Positions 18,047-27,068 are shown, counted from the first letter of the stretch. The stretch: DNA of 64,000 nt from Colwellia chukchiensis (GCF_002104455.1 NZ_NBOC01000012.1:46401-110400); one strand, 5' to 3'. Numbers and translations are program-made. The notes: generated by a model not told the origin, from the letters alone.

Positions 18047-18967
18047 TTACAATTGCCAGTGATTAAGTAAATGTAAACTGGTACTGATGGCTGAATTAAT
18101 CACAAACGGTGCTGCGCTGCTGCCATCACCAAGCGCTGGCGCGATCGCAATGCCGTGGTCCATATCCAAAACTTCAATCAACTCAACCGTTATGGCGTGA
18201 TTTTGATCTTGCCATTGACTGACTTTATAGCCAGCGTGTTGGGTGACGGTGGGTAGCGTGCTTGCCTGCGTTAATTGTGCCCAATGTAGTGCTAAGTGTT
18301 GGGCATTTTTAGGATTAACCACCTTGTCTTGCAGCCCAGTCCATATTGATAAGCGTGGCCATTGTTTAACTGCTGGTTGCATGGTTTTTACCAAAGCGGT
18401 TAATTGTGTTGGCTCTTGCGACGGACCACTGCGCATACAAGCTATCGCGGTAATTAAGTTATCCGCACAGGGGTAGGGAATGCCAGCAATGATGGCACCG
18501 GCACTAAATAGCTCAGGGTAATGTACCAACATTGAGCTAGCCATAGCGCCACCAGCAGATAAGCCTATGATATAGATGTTTTTAAAGTTTTGCTGGGCAT
18601 TAAGCGTTGTGATCATGTTCTTAATTGATAAACTCTCACCTTGGTTTTTTTCAATATCTTGTGTAGAAAACCAATTAAAACAGCCCTTGATGTTATTGGT
18701 ACTACTTTGTTGTGGGATCAGCAATGCAAAGCCCTTATTTTTGGCCAAGCTTAGCAAGCCGCTTTGTTGTGCCAGTGCTTGCCCTTGTTGTACGCAACCA
18801 TGTAGTAAAACCAATAAATTGTCATTGCTATCGCTTGCCGGCAGGTAACTTGCGCTCAGTTCGCCAGGGTTGTCGCCAAATTCTGTCAATGCAGTGAATT
18901 GGGCATAGCCTTTGACACTAAACAGGGCACTGGTAATAACAACAAGGGTAGCTAAATATTTATACAT
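18047..18967 (-). CDS. secreted PHB-depolymerase-family esterase
   Basis: A 306-residue exported alpha/beta hydrolase of the esterase/PHB depolymerase family. A signal peptide ends near residue 22 (VKGYA-Q). LLVLLHGCVQQG (51-62) is the oxyanion segment, GLSAGG (135-140) the lipase box with Ser137, Asp214 lies in GLQDKVVNP and His271 in LDMDHG, giving a full triad. It has only a catalytic domain: no linker or substrate-binding domain follows, so it is shorter than classic extracellular PHB depolymerases. It may act on short polyhydroxyalkanoates, their oligomers or other polyesters such as feruloyl/acetyl esters, which share this fold. The TonB receptor gene 200 bp downstream on the same strand and the 3-hydroxybutyrate dehydrogenase 10 kb away favour PHB use. 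Confidence 0.83.
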   Translation of the reverse strand: MYKYLATLVVITSALFSVKGYAQFTALTEFGDNPGELSASYLPASDSNDNLLVLLHGCVQQGQALAQQSGLLSLAKNKGFALLIPQQSSTNNIKGCFNWFSTQDIEKNQGESLSIKNMITTLNAQQNFKNIYIIGLSAGGAMASSMLVHYPELFSAGAIIAGIPYPCADNLITAIACMRSGPSQEPTQLTALVKTMQPAVKQWPRLSIWTGLQDKVVNPKNAQHLALHWAQLTQASTLPTVTQHAGYKVSQWQDQNHAITVELIEVLDMDHGIAIAPALGDGSSAAPFVINSAISTSLHLLNHWQL

Positions 18968-19213
18968 GATAGATGTCCGTAATGGTGGTGCGCAGCTGAT
19001 AAAGGTTAAGCGTAATGCCAGCTAAGGTGTCTATTTTGTTGATTCAGCATGGCCTATATTATAAATTTATTGAATGGTACTTTAGTTGCAGTGCAATAGC
19101 TAAGCGATTACTTTTATGAAAAAAATTAGTTTATTAATGCCTGTAGTACGGCACACTTGCTTAATTTCAGCGCCTAAGGCTAGGTGTTGGCTTAAGCGTT
19201 ATGAGGTGAGCAG

Positions 19214-19555
19214 ATGCAGAAAAAAAGTCGAATACAAGGTGTATTTATCTTCAGGCCGTTGCTTCATCTTTTGTTTGTTGTCGCAATGATTTTTATTGCT
19301 TATTTAATGTTACATGGTTCTATTGCGGCACAAAATCGTTACGCGGTTGCTAGCTTATTAGTCGCAACTTGGAGCTTACTGTTGAGCGCTTTGATAGGTT
19401 TTCACCATCAAGCGCCAAACAAAAGTAATACAGCGCTAGGGGGGATGTCCGGTTTAAAATACAGTATCAAGCAAGCAATTTTTAAAGTGGTGGCTTTGCT
19501 TTTTGCCGTGCTCAGTATCGCATTGCTCTATGTCAGTATAAAACTGTTGATATAG
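19214..19555 (+). CDS. hypothetical membrane protein
   Basis: A 113-residue protein with three hydrophobic segments (about 16-34, 43-62 and 90-112), a basic N-terminus (MQKKSR) and a polar loop (HHQAPNKSNTALGGMSG). GAGGTGAGCAG precedes the ATG, a good ribosome binding site. I recognise no family. It is a single gene between the esterase (divergent) and fur (convergent). Confidence 0.65.
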   Translation: MQKKSRIQGVFIFRPLLHLLFVVAMIFIAYLMLHGSIAAQNRYAVASLLVATWSLLLSALIGFHHQAPNKSNTALGGMSGLKYSIKQAIFKVVALLFAVLSIALLYVSIKLLI

Positions 19556-19589
19556 TAAGTTGTGGCGTGAAATTGAACACTGAATTTAA

Positions 19590-19627
19590 TAAAAAAAAGC
19601 CCTAGTAACTTGCATCACTAGGGCTTA
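19590..19627 (-). terminator. rho-independent terminator of fur
   Basis: A ten-base-pair stem, AAGCCCTAGT with ACTAGGGCTT, around a ten-base loop, flanked on the plus strand by an A8 tract. Read on the minus strand it ends in a T tract, as expected downstream of fur. Confidence 0.9.
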
Positions 19628-19648
19628 GGTTTATTCGTTTAACTGTGA

Positions 19649-20092
19649 CTATAGCTGTGATTTACGGTATTGCTCACAAGCCACTTCGTCTTCACATTCA
19701 CCGTATAGATATAGGCTGTGATTAGTCAATTTAACGTTGTGTAATTTGGCGATAGCTTCTTGTCTTTCTTCAATCACCTCATCTTCAAACTCTACAACTT
19801 TACCACACTTAAGGCACACTAAATGATCATGGTGTGGCTTTTGACTTAATTCAAATACTGACTTGCCGCCTTCAAAATGATGACGGGTAACTATACCAGC
19901 ATCATCAAATTGGTTTAATACCCGGTAGACAGTCGCTAAGCCAATTTCCTCTTGTTGCTCAAGCAAGATTTTATATACGTCCTCAGCACTGATATGTTGG
20001 TTATCAGGGTTTTTTAAAATAGCTAAAATCTTGATTCGCGGTAAGGTGATTTTTAAACCAGCTCTTTTTAACTCTTTATTTTGTTCGGGCAT
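19649..20092 (-). CDS. fur: ferric uptake regulator Fur
   Basis: Iron-dependent repressor of 147 residues, the usual Fur length. The N-terminal winged helix includes LKITLPRIKIL and the recognition helix region EIGLATVYRVLNQFDDAG. The metal-binding centre HHDHLVCLKCGK follows at about 87-98, and Glu/His residues lie in the dimerisation domain. The C-terminal CEDEVACEQY segment has a second Cys pair. In many gammaproteobacteria fur follows fldA directly. Here fldA lies about 6 kb upstream on the same strand, with an efflux operon and a thioesterase gene in between. It has its own promoter and terminator. Confidence 0.95.
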   Translation of the reverse strand: MPEQNKELKRAGLKITLPRIKILAILKNPDNQHISAEDVYKILLEQQEEIGLATVYRVLNQFDDAGIVTRHHFEGGKSVFELSQKPHHDHLVCLKCGKVVEFEDEVIEERQEAIAKLHNVKLTNHSLYLYGECEDEVACEQYRKSQL

Positions 20093-20130
20093 TAATCTAA
20101 ATCTCTACATCAGCTTTCAATTTGTGAAAA

Positions 20131-20158
20131 ATTATAGGAGGTTATGCGCTAGGTTGAA
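20131..20158 (-). promoter_or_regulatory. probable fur promoter
   Basis: On the minus strand, TTCAAC (20158-20153) and a perfect TATAAT (20136-20131) are 16 bases apart, about 40 bases before the fur start. The -10 box is strong and the -35 weak. No Fur-box palindrome is evident over it. Confidence 0.45.
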
Positions 20159-20401
20159 AGAGCTAGTTATGGCACTTTATATATGTCATTGTTTTTCATT
20201 GCTTTATACAGCATAATAACATTCTGGTCAGATGTGTTGTCAGTGTTAACCCTTAGCAATACTATGGTTATTAGCTGATTACGCACAGAAAGCGAGCGCT
20301 TAATTAACAGTGCTTGTTGGAGCTTAGTGTAACTGAGCATGCGTTGTTGCTTTGTCTGTGCCAGTGCGTTCGTTGATCAGTTAATGGGTAAAGGAAAATA
20401 T

Positions 20402-20857
20402 ATGTTTAAAAAAGCGTGGCACATGAAGTATTTATTAAATATTTGGCCGCCATTCTTATTTAGTGGTATTCGCGTAGTCGATATCTCAGCCGATTTTCGG
20501 CGAGCACAAGTGCGCTTAAAGTTAAGCCCTTTTAATAAGAATGCGGTTGGTGTGCATTTTGGTGGTTCCTTGTTCTCGATGACAGATCCGTTTTGCATGT
20601 TAATGGTTTTATCGCGTTTGGGTCGTGACTATATTGTTTGGGATAAGTCGGCTGACATCGACTATATTAAGCCGGGAAAGGGGACGGTTACTGCTGATTT
20701 TGACATTACAGATGCGTTAATCGACGATATTGTCGCAAAAACTGCAAGCGGCGAAAAATACCTGCCTGAAATTCCCGTTTATGTTAAAGACGCGCAAGGG
20801 CAAGTGGTGGCTAAGCTTAATAGAACATTGTACATTCGCCGCAAACGCCGTCGTTAA
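20402..20857 (+). CDS. DUF4442 hot-dog-fold protein, probable thioesterase
   Basis: A 151-residue protein of the DUF4442 family (hot-dog fold, related to PaaI-type acyl-CoA thioesterases). NKNAVGVHFGGSLFSMTDPFCMLM carries the family's conserved Asn, His-Phe-Gly and Asp region, and DYIKPGKGTVTADF forms a later strand. The ATG at 20402 is preferred because AAAGGA lies eight bases upstream; the frame stays open to 20339 with residues of no family likeness. The physiological acyl-CoA substrate is unknown. It stands alone, convergent with the efflux operon. Confidence 0.78.
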   Translation: MFKKAWHMKYLLNIWPPFLFSGIRVVDISADFRRAQVRLKLSPFNKNAVGVHFGGSLFSMTDPFCMLMVLSRLGRDYIVWDKSADIDYIKPGKGTVTADFDITDALIDDIVAKTASGEKYLPEIPVYVKDAQGQVVAKLNRTLYIRRKRRR

Positions 20858-20906
20858 GAGGGCGCTGTTCAAGTGTTGTCTGCGGCATCACATATTTTAC
20901 CATTAG

Positions 20907-21977
20907 TTAACGTTGAACTGGTTTCATGATCTTATCGCCGACGTTTAAGCCAGAAATGATCACCGTTTTATTGTCGGCACCGGCTTTGCCAAGGCGCACA
21001 AATCTGCGCTGCACCTGATTATTTTCTAGTAACCAAATAAAGTTCAATTGCCCGAGCGTCTCAATATAATTATTGGGCACTTTTAGTACTTGCTCAGTTT
21101 GAGCCGCGAGCAATAATCTGGCATACATACCCGGCATTAACGCGGCGTTGTAGTCAAGGTTGGCTTTAACTAAGAAGCTGCGCGAAGCGGTATTAGCTGT
21201 CGGTACAATTTCATCAATGTGTGCCAGTTGCGTTTGGTTAAGCGATGGGATCTCTACCTTAAGCGCTTGCCCTTGCTGTAAGCCCATTGCCAGTTGTTCA
21301 CGCACGTTCGCTTCGACGCGCAGCGAAATTGGATTGTAAATGGCTAGTAGCTTTTGCCCAGGTTGGGCAGTATCGCCAGGTTCGGCAAATCGATTAACCA
21401 CTTTGCCATCGATAGGCGCCATAATGCTTGCATAAGCCGCGATTGCTTGTGCTTGTGTAAGTGCTTGCTTAGCTGCTGTTAGCTCAGCTTTGAGGCTTTC
21501 AAAACTGGCCTTACTGTTATCAAGTTCCGTGGCGGAAATAAGGTTTTCAACAAATAGTTTTTTCGCGCGTTGCAAGTTGTTTTCAGCTTCACGATAACGT
21601 GCGCTGAGTGCATTGATGCGCTCTTGGGCCTGCAAAACTTGCGCGTCTAGCTCGCTACGTTCTAATTCAATTAACAACTCGCCTTTTTTTACCGTATCAC
21701 CCGCACGCACCGTTATTTTTTCTATACTTGCTAAGATGCGCGACGATATTATAGTGGCTTGTTTAGCTTCAATAGCGCCAGAAATTGGCTCATATATGAC
21801 TTGCTCACTATAGGACAAGGTATAACTATTATTGTTTGTACTAGCTTGCTGTAAATTATTGTCTAACCCAGGTGCAACTTTTTCATCAAAAGAGCCGGCA
21901 AGCCAAGCCACCATGGTCAGTAAAAAAATAATAGCGCTAATTGGCATTAAGCTGTTTTTAATAAGCTTAGTGATCAT
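20907..21977 (-). CDS. RND efflux periplasmic adaptor (membrane fusion protein)
   Basis: A 356-residue HlyD/AcrA-like adaptor that links an RND pump to an outer-membrane channel. An N-terminal membrane segment or uncleaved signal (PISAIIFLLTMVAWLAG) is followed by a first lipoyl half (IEKITVRAGDTVKKGELLIEL), a coiled-coil hairpin (about 110-175), the second lipoyl half (APIDGKVVNRFAEPGDTAQPGQ) and beta-barrel domains. No lipobox cysteine is seen. Its ATG overlaps the stop of the pump gene as ATGA, so the two are translationally coupled. The adaptor follows the permease, the reverse of the common order. No outer-membrane factor gene is adjacent, so a shared TolC is likely. Confidence 0.9.
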   Translation of the reverse strand: MITKLIKNSLMPISAIIFLLTMVAWLAGSFDEKVAPGLDNNLQQASTNNNSYTLSYSEQVIYEPISGAIEAKQATIISSRILASIEKITVRAGDTVKKGELLIELERSELDAQVLQAQERINALSARYREAENNLQRAKKLFVENLISATELDNSKASFESLKAELTAAKQALTQAQAIAAYASIMAPIDGKVVNRFAEPGDTAQPGQKLLAIYNPISLRVEANVREQLAMGLQQGQALKVEIPSLNQTQLAHIDEIVPTANTASRSFLVKANLDYNAALMPGMYARLLLAAQTEQVLKVPNNYIETLGQLNFIWLLENNQVQRRFVRLGKAGADNKTVIISGLNVGDKIMKPVQR

Positions 21978-24900
21978 AATGTTTCCTCGGTTTTAGCCGT
22001 GTTGTTAGGCTTATCAAAAATTAATGCGTAAACGATAGGCACCACCAACAAGGTAAATAGGGTTGAAGAAATAATGCCAAAGATAATCGCGATAGCTAAG
22101 CCACTAAATACAGGATCAAGGGTAATAATTAAATTACCTAGTAAAGTGGTTCCAGCCGTTAAAAGTACCGGCCGCATTCGGATCGATCCGGCTTGAATTA
22201 AGGCTTCCTTGATAGGCGCGCCCGCAGCTCGAGCTTGGGTTATAAACTCTATTAAGATAAGCGAGTTACGAACAACAATGCCGGCTAGGGCTATCATACC
22301 TATCATGGCGGTTGCGGTGAAAAGTATCGGCTCAGGCGCGCCGGCTATTTCGCGCTCACCTAGCTGATTGAGCAGCAAAAACCCTGGCATAATGCCAATC
22401 ACGGTCAACGGAATGGCGGACATAATTATGCCGGATAAAGCTGCCGACTGAGTTTGGATACGCAGCACAATATAAATAGCCAATAGCGCAAACGCAAAAG
22501 CTAAGCCCATATCGCGAAATACGCGAATGGTGATACGCCATTCACCTTCGCCGCTCCAACGCATTTTAATGTGCTCGGGTAAAGTCCAGCTTTGACCACC
22601 GCCATTACTTAAAAACGTTCTCTCTTGCCAATTGCTTGACTCAATTTTGCCGTTAAAATCAGCGCTGACATCAGCAATTACTTCAGCCGGCGTGCGACCT
22701 GAAATATCAGCACTGACATAGACTACAGGTCTTAAGTCTTTGTGGTAGATAGCTTTATCATTAGTTTGCTGAGCAAAGTGGCCTAACTCACCTAAGGCGA
22801 CTAATGCCTGTGGCGCAAGCTCAATGCCTTGTGGCGTTGTTTGTTGGACAGCACCCAACTGACCTTTGATGGCGATGCGTTGCAAGTCACTGATTGAAGA
22901 GCGCTGTGCTATCGGTAATTGCAAAGTGATTGGCAATGGTGTGGCATTGCTATCATGGTGCATAAAGCTGATGATTTTGCCACGGTTGGCGACTTCAAGG
23001 GCTTGGTTTATATCTTGCGTCGCAATGCCAGATAGTGCCGCTTTATTTTTATCGGTAATAAAACGCAGCCTTGATTGTTGCGCACCAACACTGGTGTCGA
23101 CCTCTACCACATGCGGCTCTATTGTTAGCCTGTTTGCTACCCTAGTGGCGGCGTCGCGAAGCTGTTGATACTGGGTAAACTCATCACCGTAGAGCTCCGC
23201 CACTAGGGTACTCATAACGGGCGGCCCAGGCGGCACTTCAATCACTTTCAACTTAATACCATCACGGTTTAATGGCGCAAGCAATTCACGCATGCGTAAT
23301 ACCACGCCATGAGATTGATGCTGACGCGCTGACTTATCGATCAGAATCACTCGCATATCGGCCAGATTGGGCTTATGCCTTAAGTAGTACTGTCGTACCA
23401 TGCCATTAAAGTCGATGGCGGACGGGGCACCAACATAGTTAGCTATTGCTTTAACTTCAGGCAGTTGCTGTAAAATTGTCGATACTTTTTGGGTCATGGC
23501 AGCGGTTTGCTCTAAGGTGGCACTTTCCGGCATATCAACAATTATTTGTACTTCATTTTTATTGTCAAAGGGCAGCAACTTTAGCGGCACTAAACGCAGT
23601 ACTGGCAACATGGCAGCGGCAATAAACAAAGCGAATAATACCCAAAGAGCCGCTTTGCCTTTAGCTCTATGGGTAAGTAAAGGCGTTAAAACTCGACGAT
23701 AAAGCTGACTAAAGCCTTGATTTGGTGAGCCGGTTTGGGTGTGAAGCTTAGGTTTAATAATTTTTGCCGCTAGCCAAGGAGTGACTAAAAATGCTACTAA
23801 GGTACTACTGATAACACTGAGCGGGACATTAAATGCCATCGGCGCCATGTAAGGCCCCATCATACCAGTAATAAAGGCCAGCGGAATAAAGGCTAATACG
23901 ATCGTTAGCGTTGACATCGCCAGTGGTACGCGAATTTCGCTAATGGCACTGACAATTTTTTCTTTTAAGCTACCTTTGCCTTTTTGTAAGTAACGTTCAA
24001 TGTTATCAACTCCGGTGATCGGGTCATCGACAAGTAACCCTAACGATAATATTAAGGCAAACAGAGTAACGCGATTAATGGTGTAGCCAAACGCTAAATC
24101 TAAAGACAGGGTTATACCATAACAAATCGGCACCGCTAAGCCGACAACAAGCGCCGGGCGCCAGCCAAGAAAAACACCAATAAAGACCACCACAGTAAAC
24201 ACGGCAAATGCCAAGCTAGTGGTTAAACTATTAACTTTTTCATTCGCCGTTTCGCCATAATCCCTGAGTACTTCAACATAAACGCCGTCAGGAAAAATGC
24301 TTTGCTGCAACGCGGCTATTTTGTCATGCACAGCTTTGGCAACATTAACGGCATTACTGCCTTGTTGTTTGGCGACACTTATCGTTACCATGGGCTGGTA
24401 ATTATGTTTTTTAGCTGTTTGTCTGTGTTTGTGATCAAGCCACTGATAAGATGTTTGTTCAGCCGCACCATCGAGAACGGTGGCAATGTCTTTTAAAATG
24501 ACAGTGCTGCCGTTAACCGCAGAGATTGGCGCTAATGCCAAGTTGGCTTTATCTCTAAACACGTCGCCACTCTCTAAAATAACTGAGCTATTGGCTAAGG
24601 TGATTTGCCCGAGATGCTGTAGTTGATTAGACGCTTGAATAGCCTTAATAACATCACTAATGGCGACTTGCCGCGCAGCCATTTGCTCAGGATCAAGTTG
24701 AATACGTATTTCGCGTGAGCGACCACCAATGACCTTGACTTCGCTGGTATCTTCAATCGTTTGTAGGTAGGTGCTGACTTCTTCGGCGAGTTGTCTTAAG
24801 GCAAAGTCGTCAACTTGGTTTGCTACCTTACTCCACAGACCGAGCATAAGAATCGGTACGTCATCAACCTCAACCGGACTGACCCGCCAATCACTAACAA

Positions 24901-25285
24901 TCGCCGGTATTTGATCAATATTAGAATGCAGCTTGTTATAAGTATTAAGAAGTGCGTTTTCTCTGTTTTCACCGACATGAAACCTAAGGGTTACCACAAC
25001 TTGGCCGTTGTTACTGACAGAATAAACGTGCTCAACACCGCGAATTTGTGCCAGTAATTTTTCCAGCGGCGTTGTGACAAGTCGTGCCGCTTGTTGTGCG
25101 TTGACGCCAGGTGCTGTCACTATGATGTCAATCATAGGCACAACAATTTGTGGCTCTTCTTCTCGAGGCGTATATTTTAGTGCAATAACACCTGACAAGA
25201 TTGATAGCACAAGTAAAAACAAGGGTAATTTGCTGTTAAGTACCCAAGCAACGACTTTTTCTGTGATGCCTTGTTGTCGTGACAT
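21974..25285 (-). CDS. RND efflux transporter permease
   Basis: A proton-driven inner-membrane pump of 1103 residues, the usual RND length, with 12 membrane segments and two large periplasmic loops. The paired aspartates of the proton relay lie in transmembrane segment 4 (GLLVDDPITGVDNIERY). The N-terminus IVVPMIDIIVTAPGVNAQQAARLVTTPLEKL matches the AcrB/CzcA superfamily. Sequence does not settle hydrophobic drug versus other substrates; the charged metal motifs of CzcA are not evident. It starts two bases after the stop of the ArsR gene and is coupled to the adaptor, giving the operon arsR-pump-adaptor. Confidence 0.93.
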   Translation of the reverse strand: MSRQQGITEKVVAWVLNSKLPLFLLVLSILSGVIALKYTPREEEPQIVVPMIDIIVTAPGVNAQQAARLVTTPLEKLLAQIRGVEHVYSVSNNGQVVVTLRFHVGENRENALLNTYNKLHSNIDQIPAIVSDWRVSPVEVDDVPILMLGLWSKVANQVDDFALRQLAEEVSTYLQTIEDTSEVKVIGGRSREIRIQLDPEQMAARQVAISDVIKAIQASNQLQHLGQITLANSSVILESGDVFRDKANLALAPISAVNGSTVILKDIATVLDGAAEQTSYQWLDHKHRQTAKKHNYQPMVTISVAKQQGSNAVNVAKAVHDKIAALQQSIFPDGVYVEVLRDYGETANEKVNSLTTSLAFAVFTVVVFIGVFLGWRPALVVGLAVPICYGITLSLDLAFGYTINRVTLFALILSLGLLVDDPITGVDNIERYLQKGKGSLKEKIVSAISEIRVPLAMSTLTIVLAFIPLAFITGMMGPYMAPMAFNVPLSVISSTLVAFLVTPWLAAKIIKPKLHTQTGSPNQGFSQLYRRVLTPLLTHRAKGKAALWVLFALFIAAAMLPVLRLVPLKLLPFDNKNEVQIIVDMPESATLEQTAAMTQKVSTILQQLPEVKAIANYVGAPSAIDFNGMVRQYYLRHKPNLADMRVILIDKSARQHQSHGVVLRMRELLAPLNRDGIKLKVIEVPPGPPVMSTLVAELYGDEFTQYQQLRDAATRVANRLTIEPHVVEVDTSVGAQQSRLRFITDKNKAALSGIATQDINQALEVANRGKIISFMHHDSNATPLPITLQLPIAQRSSISDLQRIAIKGQLGAVQQTTPQGIELAPQALVALGELGHFAQQTNDKAIYHKDLRPVVYVSADISGRTPAEVIADVSADFNGKIESSNWQERTFLSNGGGQSWTLPEHIKMRWSGEGEWRITIRVFRDMGLAFAFALLAIYIVLRIQTQSAALSGIIMSAIPLTVIGIMPGFLLLNQLGEREIAGAPEPILFTATAMIGMIALAGIVVRNSLILIEFITQARAAGAPIKEALIQAGSIRMRPVLLTAGTTLLGNLIITLDPVFSGLAIAIIFGIISSTLFTLLVVPIVYALIFDKPNNTAKTEETL

Positions 25286-25287
25286 GA

Positions 25288-25605
25288 TTAAGGCTTCCCA
25301 GCTGGGTTATGACAAAACTGTTGTTGCAAGTAATAGAGTAAAGCTTTCACTTTTTCATTCTTGATACGGTAGTAAATGGTTTGTGAAGAACGTCGTGTCG
25401 CCACTAAATCACTAGCTCTTAACTTTGTTAAGTGCTGTGATAGTGCCGACTGTGATAAATCGACCTGCTTATTTAGCTCGCCTACCGTCAGTTCGCTATC
25501 AGCAAGACAACATAAGATCATTAGTCGATAGTGATTGGAAAGCAGTTTAAGTAATGCGGCGACCTCTTGGGCATTTTTAGACAATTCATCTGGTTTTAAA
25601 TTCAT
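25288..25605 (-). CDS. ArsR-family repressor with a BigR/SqrR/YgaV-like cysteine pair
   Basis: A 105-residue winged-helix repressor. The helix-turn-helix segment is SQSALSQHLTKLRASDLV (51-68), and the wing includes TIYYRIKN. Cysteines are at 32, 33 and 98. Cys32 (in MILC) and Cys98 (in QFC) are 66 residues apart, the spacing I recall for the persulfide-sensing pair in SqrR (41/107) and BigR (42/108). The metal motif of classical ArsR (CVC near helix 3) is absent. This suggests a thiol-redox or reactive-sulfur switch rather than an arsenic sensor. It is the first gene of an operon with an RND pump and adaptor, which it probably represses. Family sure; ligand inferred. Confidence 0.87.
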   Translation of the reverse strand: MNLKPDELSKNAQEVAALLKLLSNHYRLMILCCLADSELTVGELNKQVDLSQSALSQHLTKLRASDLVATRRSSQTIYYRIKNEKVKALLYYLQQQFCHNPAGKP

Positions 25606-25814
25606 ATCTACTTATTACGCGGCAATTAAAATAGCGTATGCCATACTAGCGCATTTTTTAATATTAGCAAAGGTTAATTAAGTACTTGCTAATATAGCTA
25701 TAGCTAAAATAATAGCAGAGGCAAGTTGCCAGCAATAAGGGTAAGGTGATTTCGCGGTGAAGACTTTTACTGGCCGTATTACTCAAGGGGGAGCAGTATT
25801 ACAAATTTAAAATG

Positions 25815-25838
25815 AAAAAAGCCAGCGAGTGGCTGGCT
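25815..25838 (-). terminator. rho-independent terminator of fldA
   Basis: GCCAGC (25821-25826) and GCTGGC (25832-25837) form a stem around a five-base loop. The plus-strand A6 tract before it gives a T tract on the minus strand, right downstream of fldA. Confidence 0.85.
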
Positions 25839-25871
25839 TCTTTTGGCTTTGACGAGTCTATTTAGGCAGAT

Positions 25872-26399
25872 TTAATCTTCTAATTCTGCTAAACATAGCT
25901 CGTCATATATTTGTTTAACCCAAGCATCAACGCGTGCTTCAGTCAGTTCAGGTTGACGGTCTTCATCAATACATAAGCCGATAAAGGTGTTTTCATCAAC
26001 TAAACCTTTAGATGCTTCAAATTCGTAACCTTCGGTTGGCCAGTTGCCAACGATAATCGCGCCTTTTGATTCAACAATATCACGCAACGGTTCCATAGCA
26101 TCACAGAAGTATTCAGCATAGTCTTCTTGATCACCCAAACCATAAATAGCCACTAATTTGTCGGTAAAGTCAATTTCTTCTAACTCAGGTAAAAAGTCAT
26201 CCCAGTCACACTGGTTTTCACCGTAATACCAAGTTGGGATACCTAAGATCAATAAATCGAACTCGGCTATTTCTTCCTTGGTACTTTTCGCTATATCTTT
26301 AACATCGACTAGCTTTTTCCCCAATTTCTTTTGGATCATTTTGCCTACGGCTTCGGTGTTTCCTGTATCGCTTCCGAAAAATAAACCTACAATTGCCAT
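25872..26399 (-). CDS. fldA: flavodoxin FldA
   Basis: Long-chain flavodoxin of 175 residues, an FMN electron carrier that can replace ferredoxin under low iron. FFGSDTGNTEAV near the N-terminus is the FMN phosphate loop, PTWYYGENQCDWDDF the first isoalloxazine-binding loop, and GLGDQEDYAEYF the second. The ATG at 26399 has AAGG eight bases upstream; an in-frame TTG directly before it (26402) is less likely. It follows ybfE by about 20 bases, as in other gammaproteobacteria. A terminator lies directly downstream, so fur is not cotranscribed with it here. Confidence 0.95.
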   Translation of the reverse strand: MAIVGLFFGSDTGNTEAVGKMIQKKLGKKLVDVKDIAKSTKEEIAEFDLLILGIPTWYYGENQCDWDDFLPELEEIDFTDKLVAIYGLGDQEDYAEYFCDAMEPLRDIVESKGAIIVGNWPTEGYEFEASKGLVDENTFIGLCIDEDRQPELTEARVDAWVKQIYDELCLAELED

Positions 26400-26421
26400 C
26401 AATCTAACCTTTTATATCTAA

Positions 26422-26709
26422 CTAAACTTTAATATTGTCGGGTGCAAGTGATTGAGTTAATAATAACTCTATTAATTCACTGCGACTCATACCTTTATCT
26501 TTTGCTAACGCTTCTAGTCGCTCAAAGACGCTGGTATGTACTTTAAACTCGACACGCTTTAAACCATTGCTTTTATCGCGTTTGACTTGATTACGTTTAT
26601 TTATTTTTACCTGTACGCTGCGCGAGTGCGGGTTGGTTTTCGGCCGCCCAGGTCGCTTTTCGTCGCTAAATAAATCAATGGTTGTTAAATCTGCTACTTC
26701 TTTTGCCAT
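26422..26709 (-). CDS. ybfE: YbfE-like ribbon-helix-helix protein (LexA-regulated protein family)
   Basis: A 95-residue small DNA-binding-type protein. The N-terminal DLFSDEKRPGRPKTNP closely follows E. coli YbfE, with the AT-hook-like RPGRPK. The C-terminal part (LKRVEFKVHTSVFERLEAL, then MSRSELIELLLTQSL) is a ribbon-helix-helix fold. The ATG at 26709 begins MAKEVADLTTIDLF as in YbfE; the longer frame to 26781 overlaps the upstream gene. In E. coli the gene is under LexA control and lies before fldA, as here. No clear LexA box is seen in the short 8-base gap, so it is probably driven from upstream. Molecular role unknown. Confidence 0.88.
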   Translation of the reverse strand: MAKEVADLTTIDLFSDEKRPGRPKTNPHSRSVQVKINKRNQVKRDKSNGLKRVEFKVHTSVFERLEALAKDKGMSRSELIELLLTQSLAPDNIKV

Positions 26710-26717
26710 TTTCTTAC

Positions 26718-26939
26718 TTAACCAACACCTTGGCTTTCCCAAACATACTGAATAATGCCTTTTGCAATAAAGCCAGCACACCCTAAAAACAGTACAAAAT
26801 AAACAACAAAACGACCCATTTTGGGGACATCGTTTTTTTTCATCACATCATTGATTGACAAACCAATGAAAACAAAGATAAAAGCAAAAAATAAATTCAG
26901 CCCTATGGCTTCAATTAATTCAAAGTGTTCTGCTAACAT
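26718..26939 (-). CDS. DUF2788 small membrane protein
   Basis: A 73-residue protein with two membrane segments (about 10-29 and 42-65) around the polar loop NDVMKKNDVPKMGR. AGGGTGAATT precedes the ATG. In Vibrio and Alteromonadales genomes a DUF2788 gene lies between ybfF and ybfE, and this gene has that place and shape. Function unknown. Confidence 0.82.
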   Translation of the reverse strand: MLAEHFELIEAIGLNLFFAFIFVFIGLSINDVMKKNDVPKMGRFVVYFVLFLGCAGFIAKGIIQYVWESQGVG

Positions 26940-27068
26940 AATTCACCCTAAAATTTTCACGGCGCACTATAGCATATCACTGCTTTTAAACACATTAATT
27001 TTCTTATGCAGAATTGCTAAGATTATACAAATTTTGCCTCGACATGCTTAGAGCCAGATCAAGCTTAG

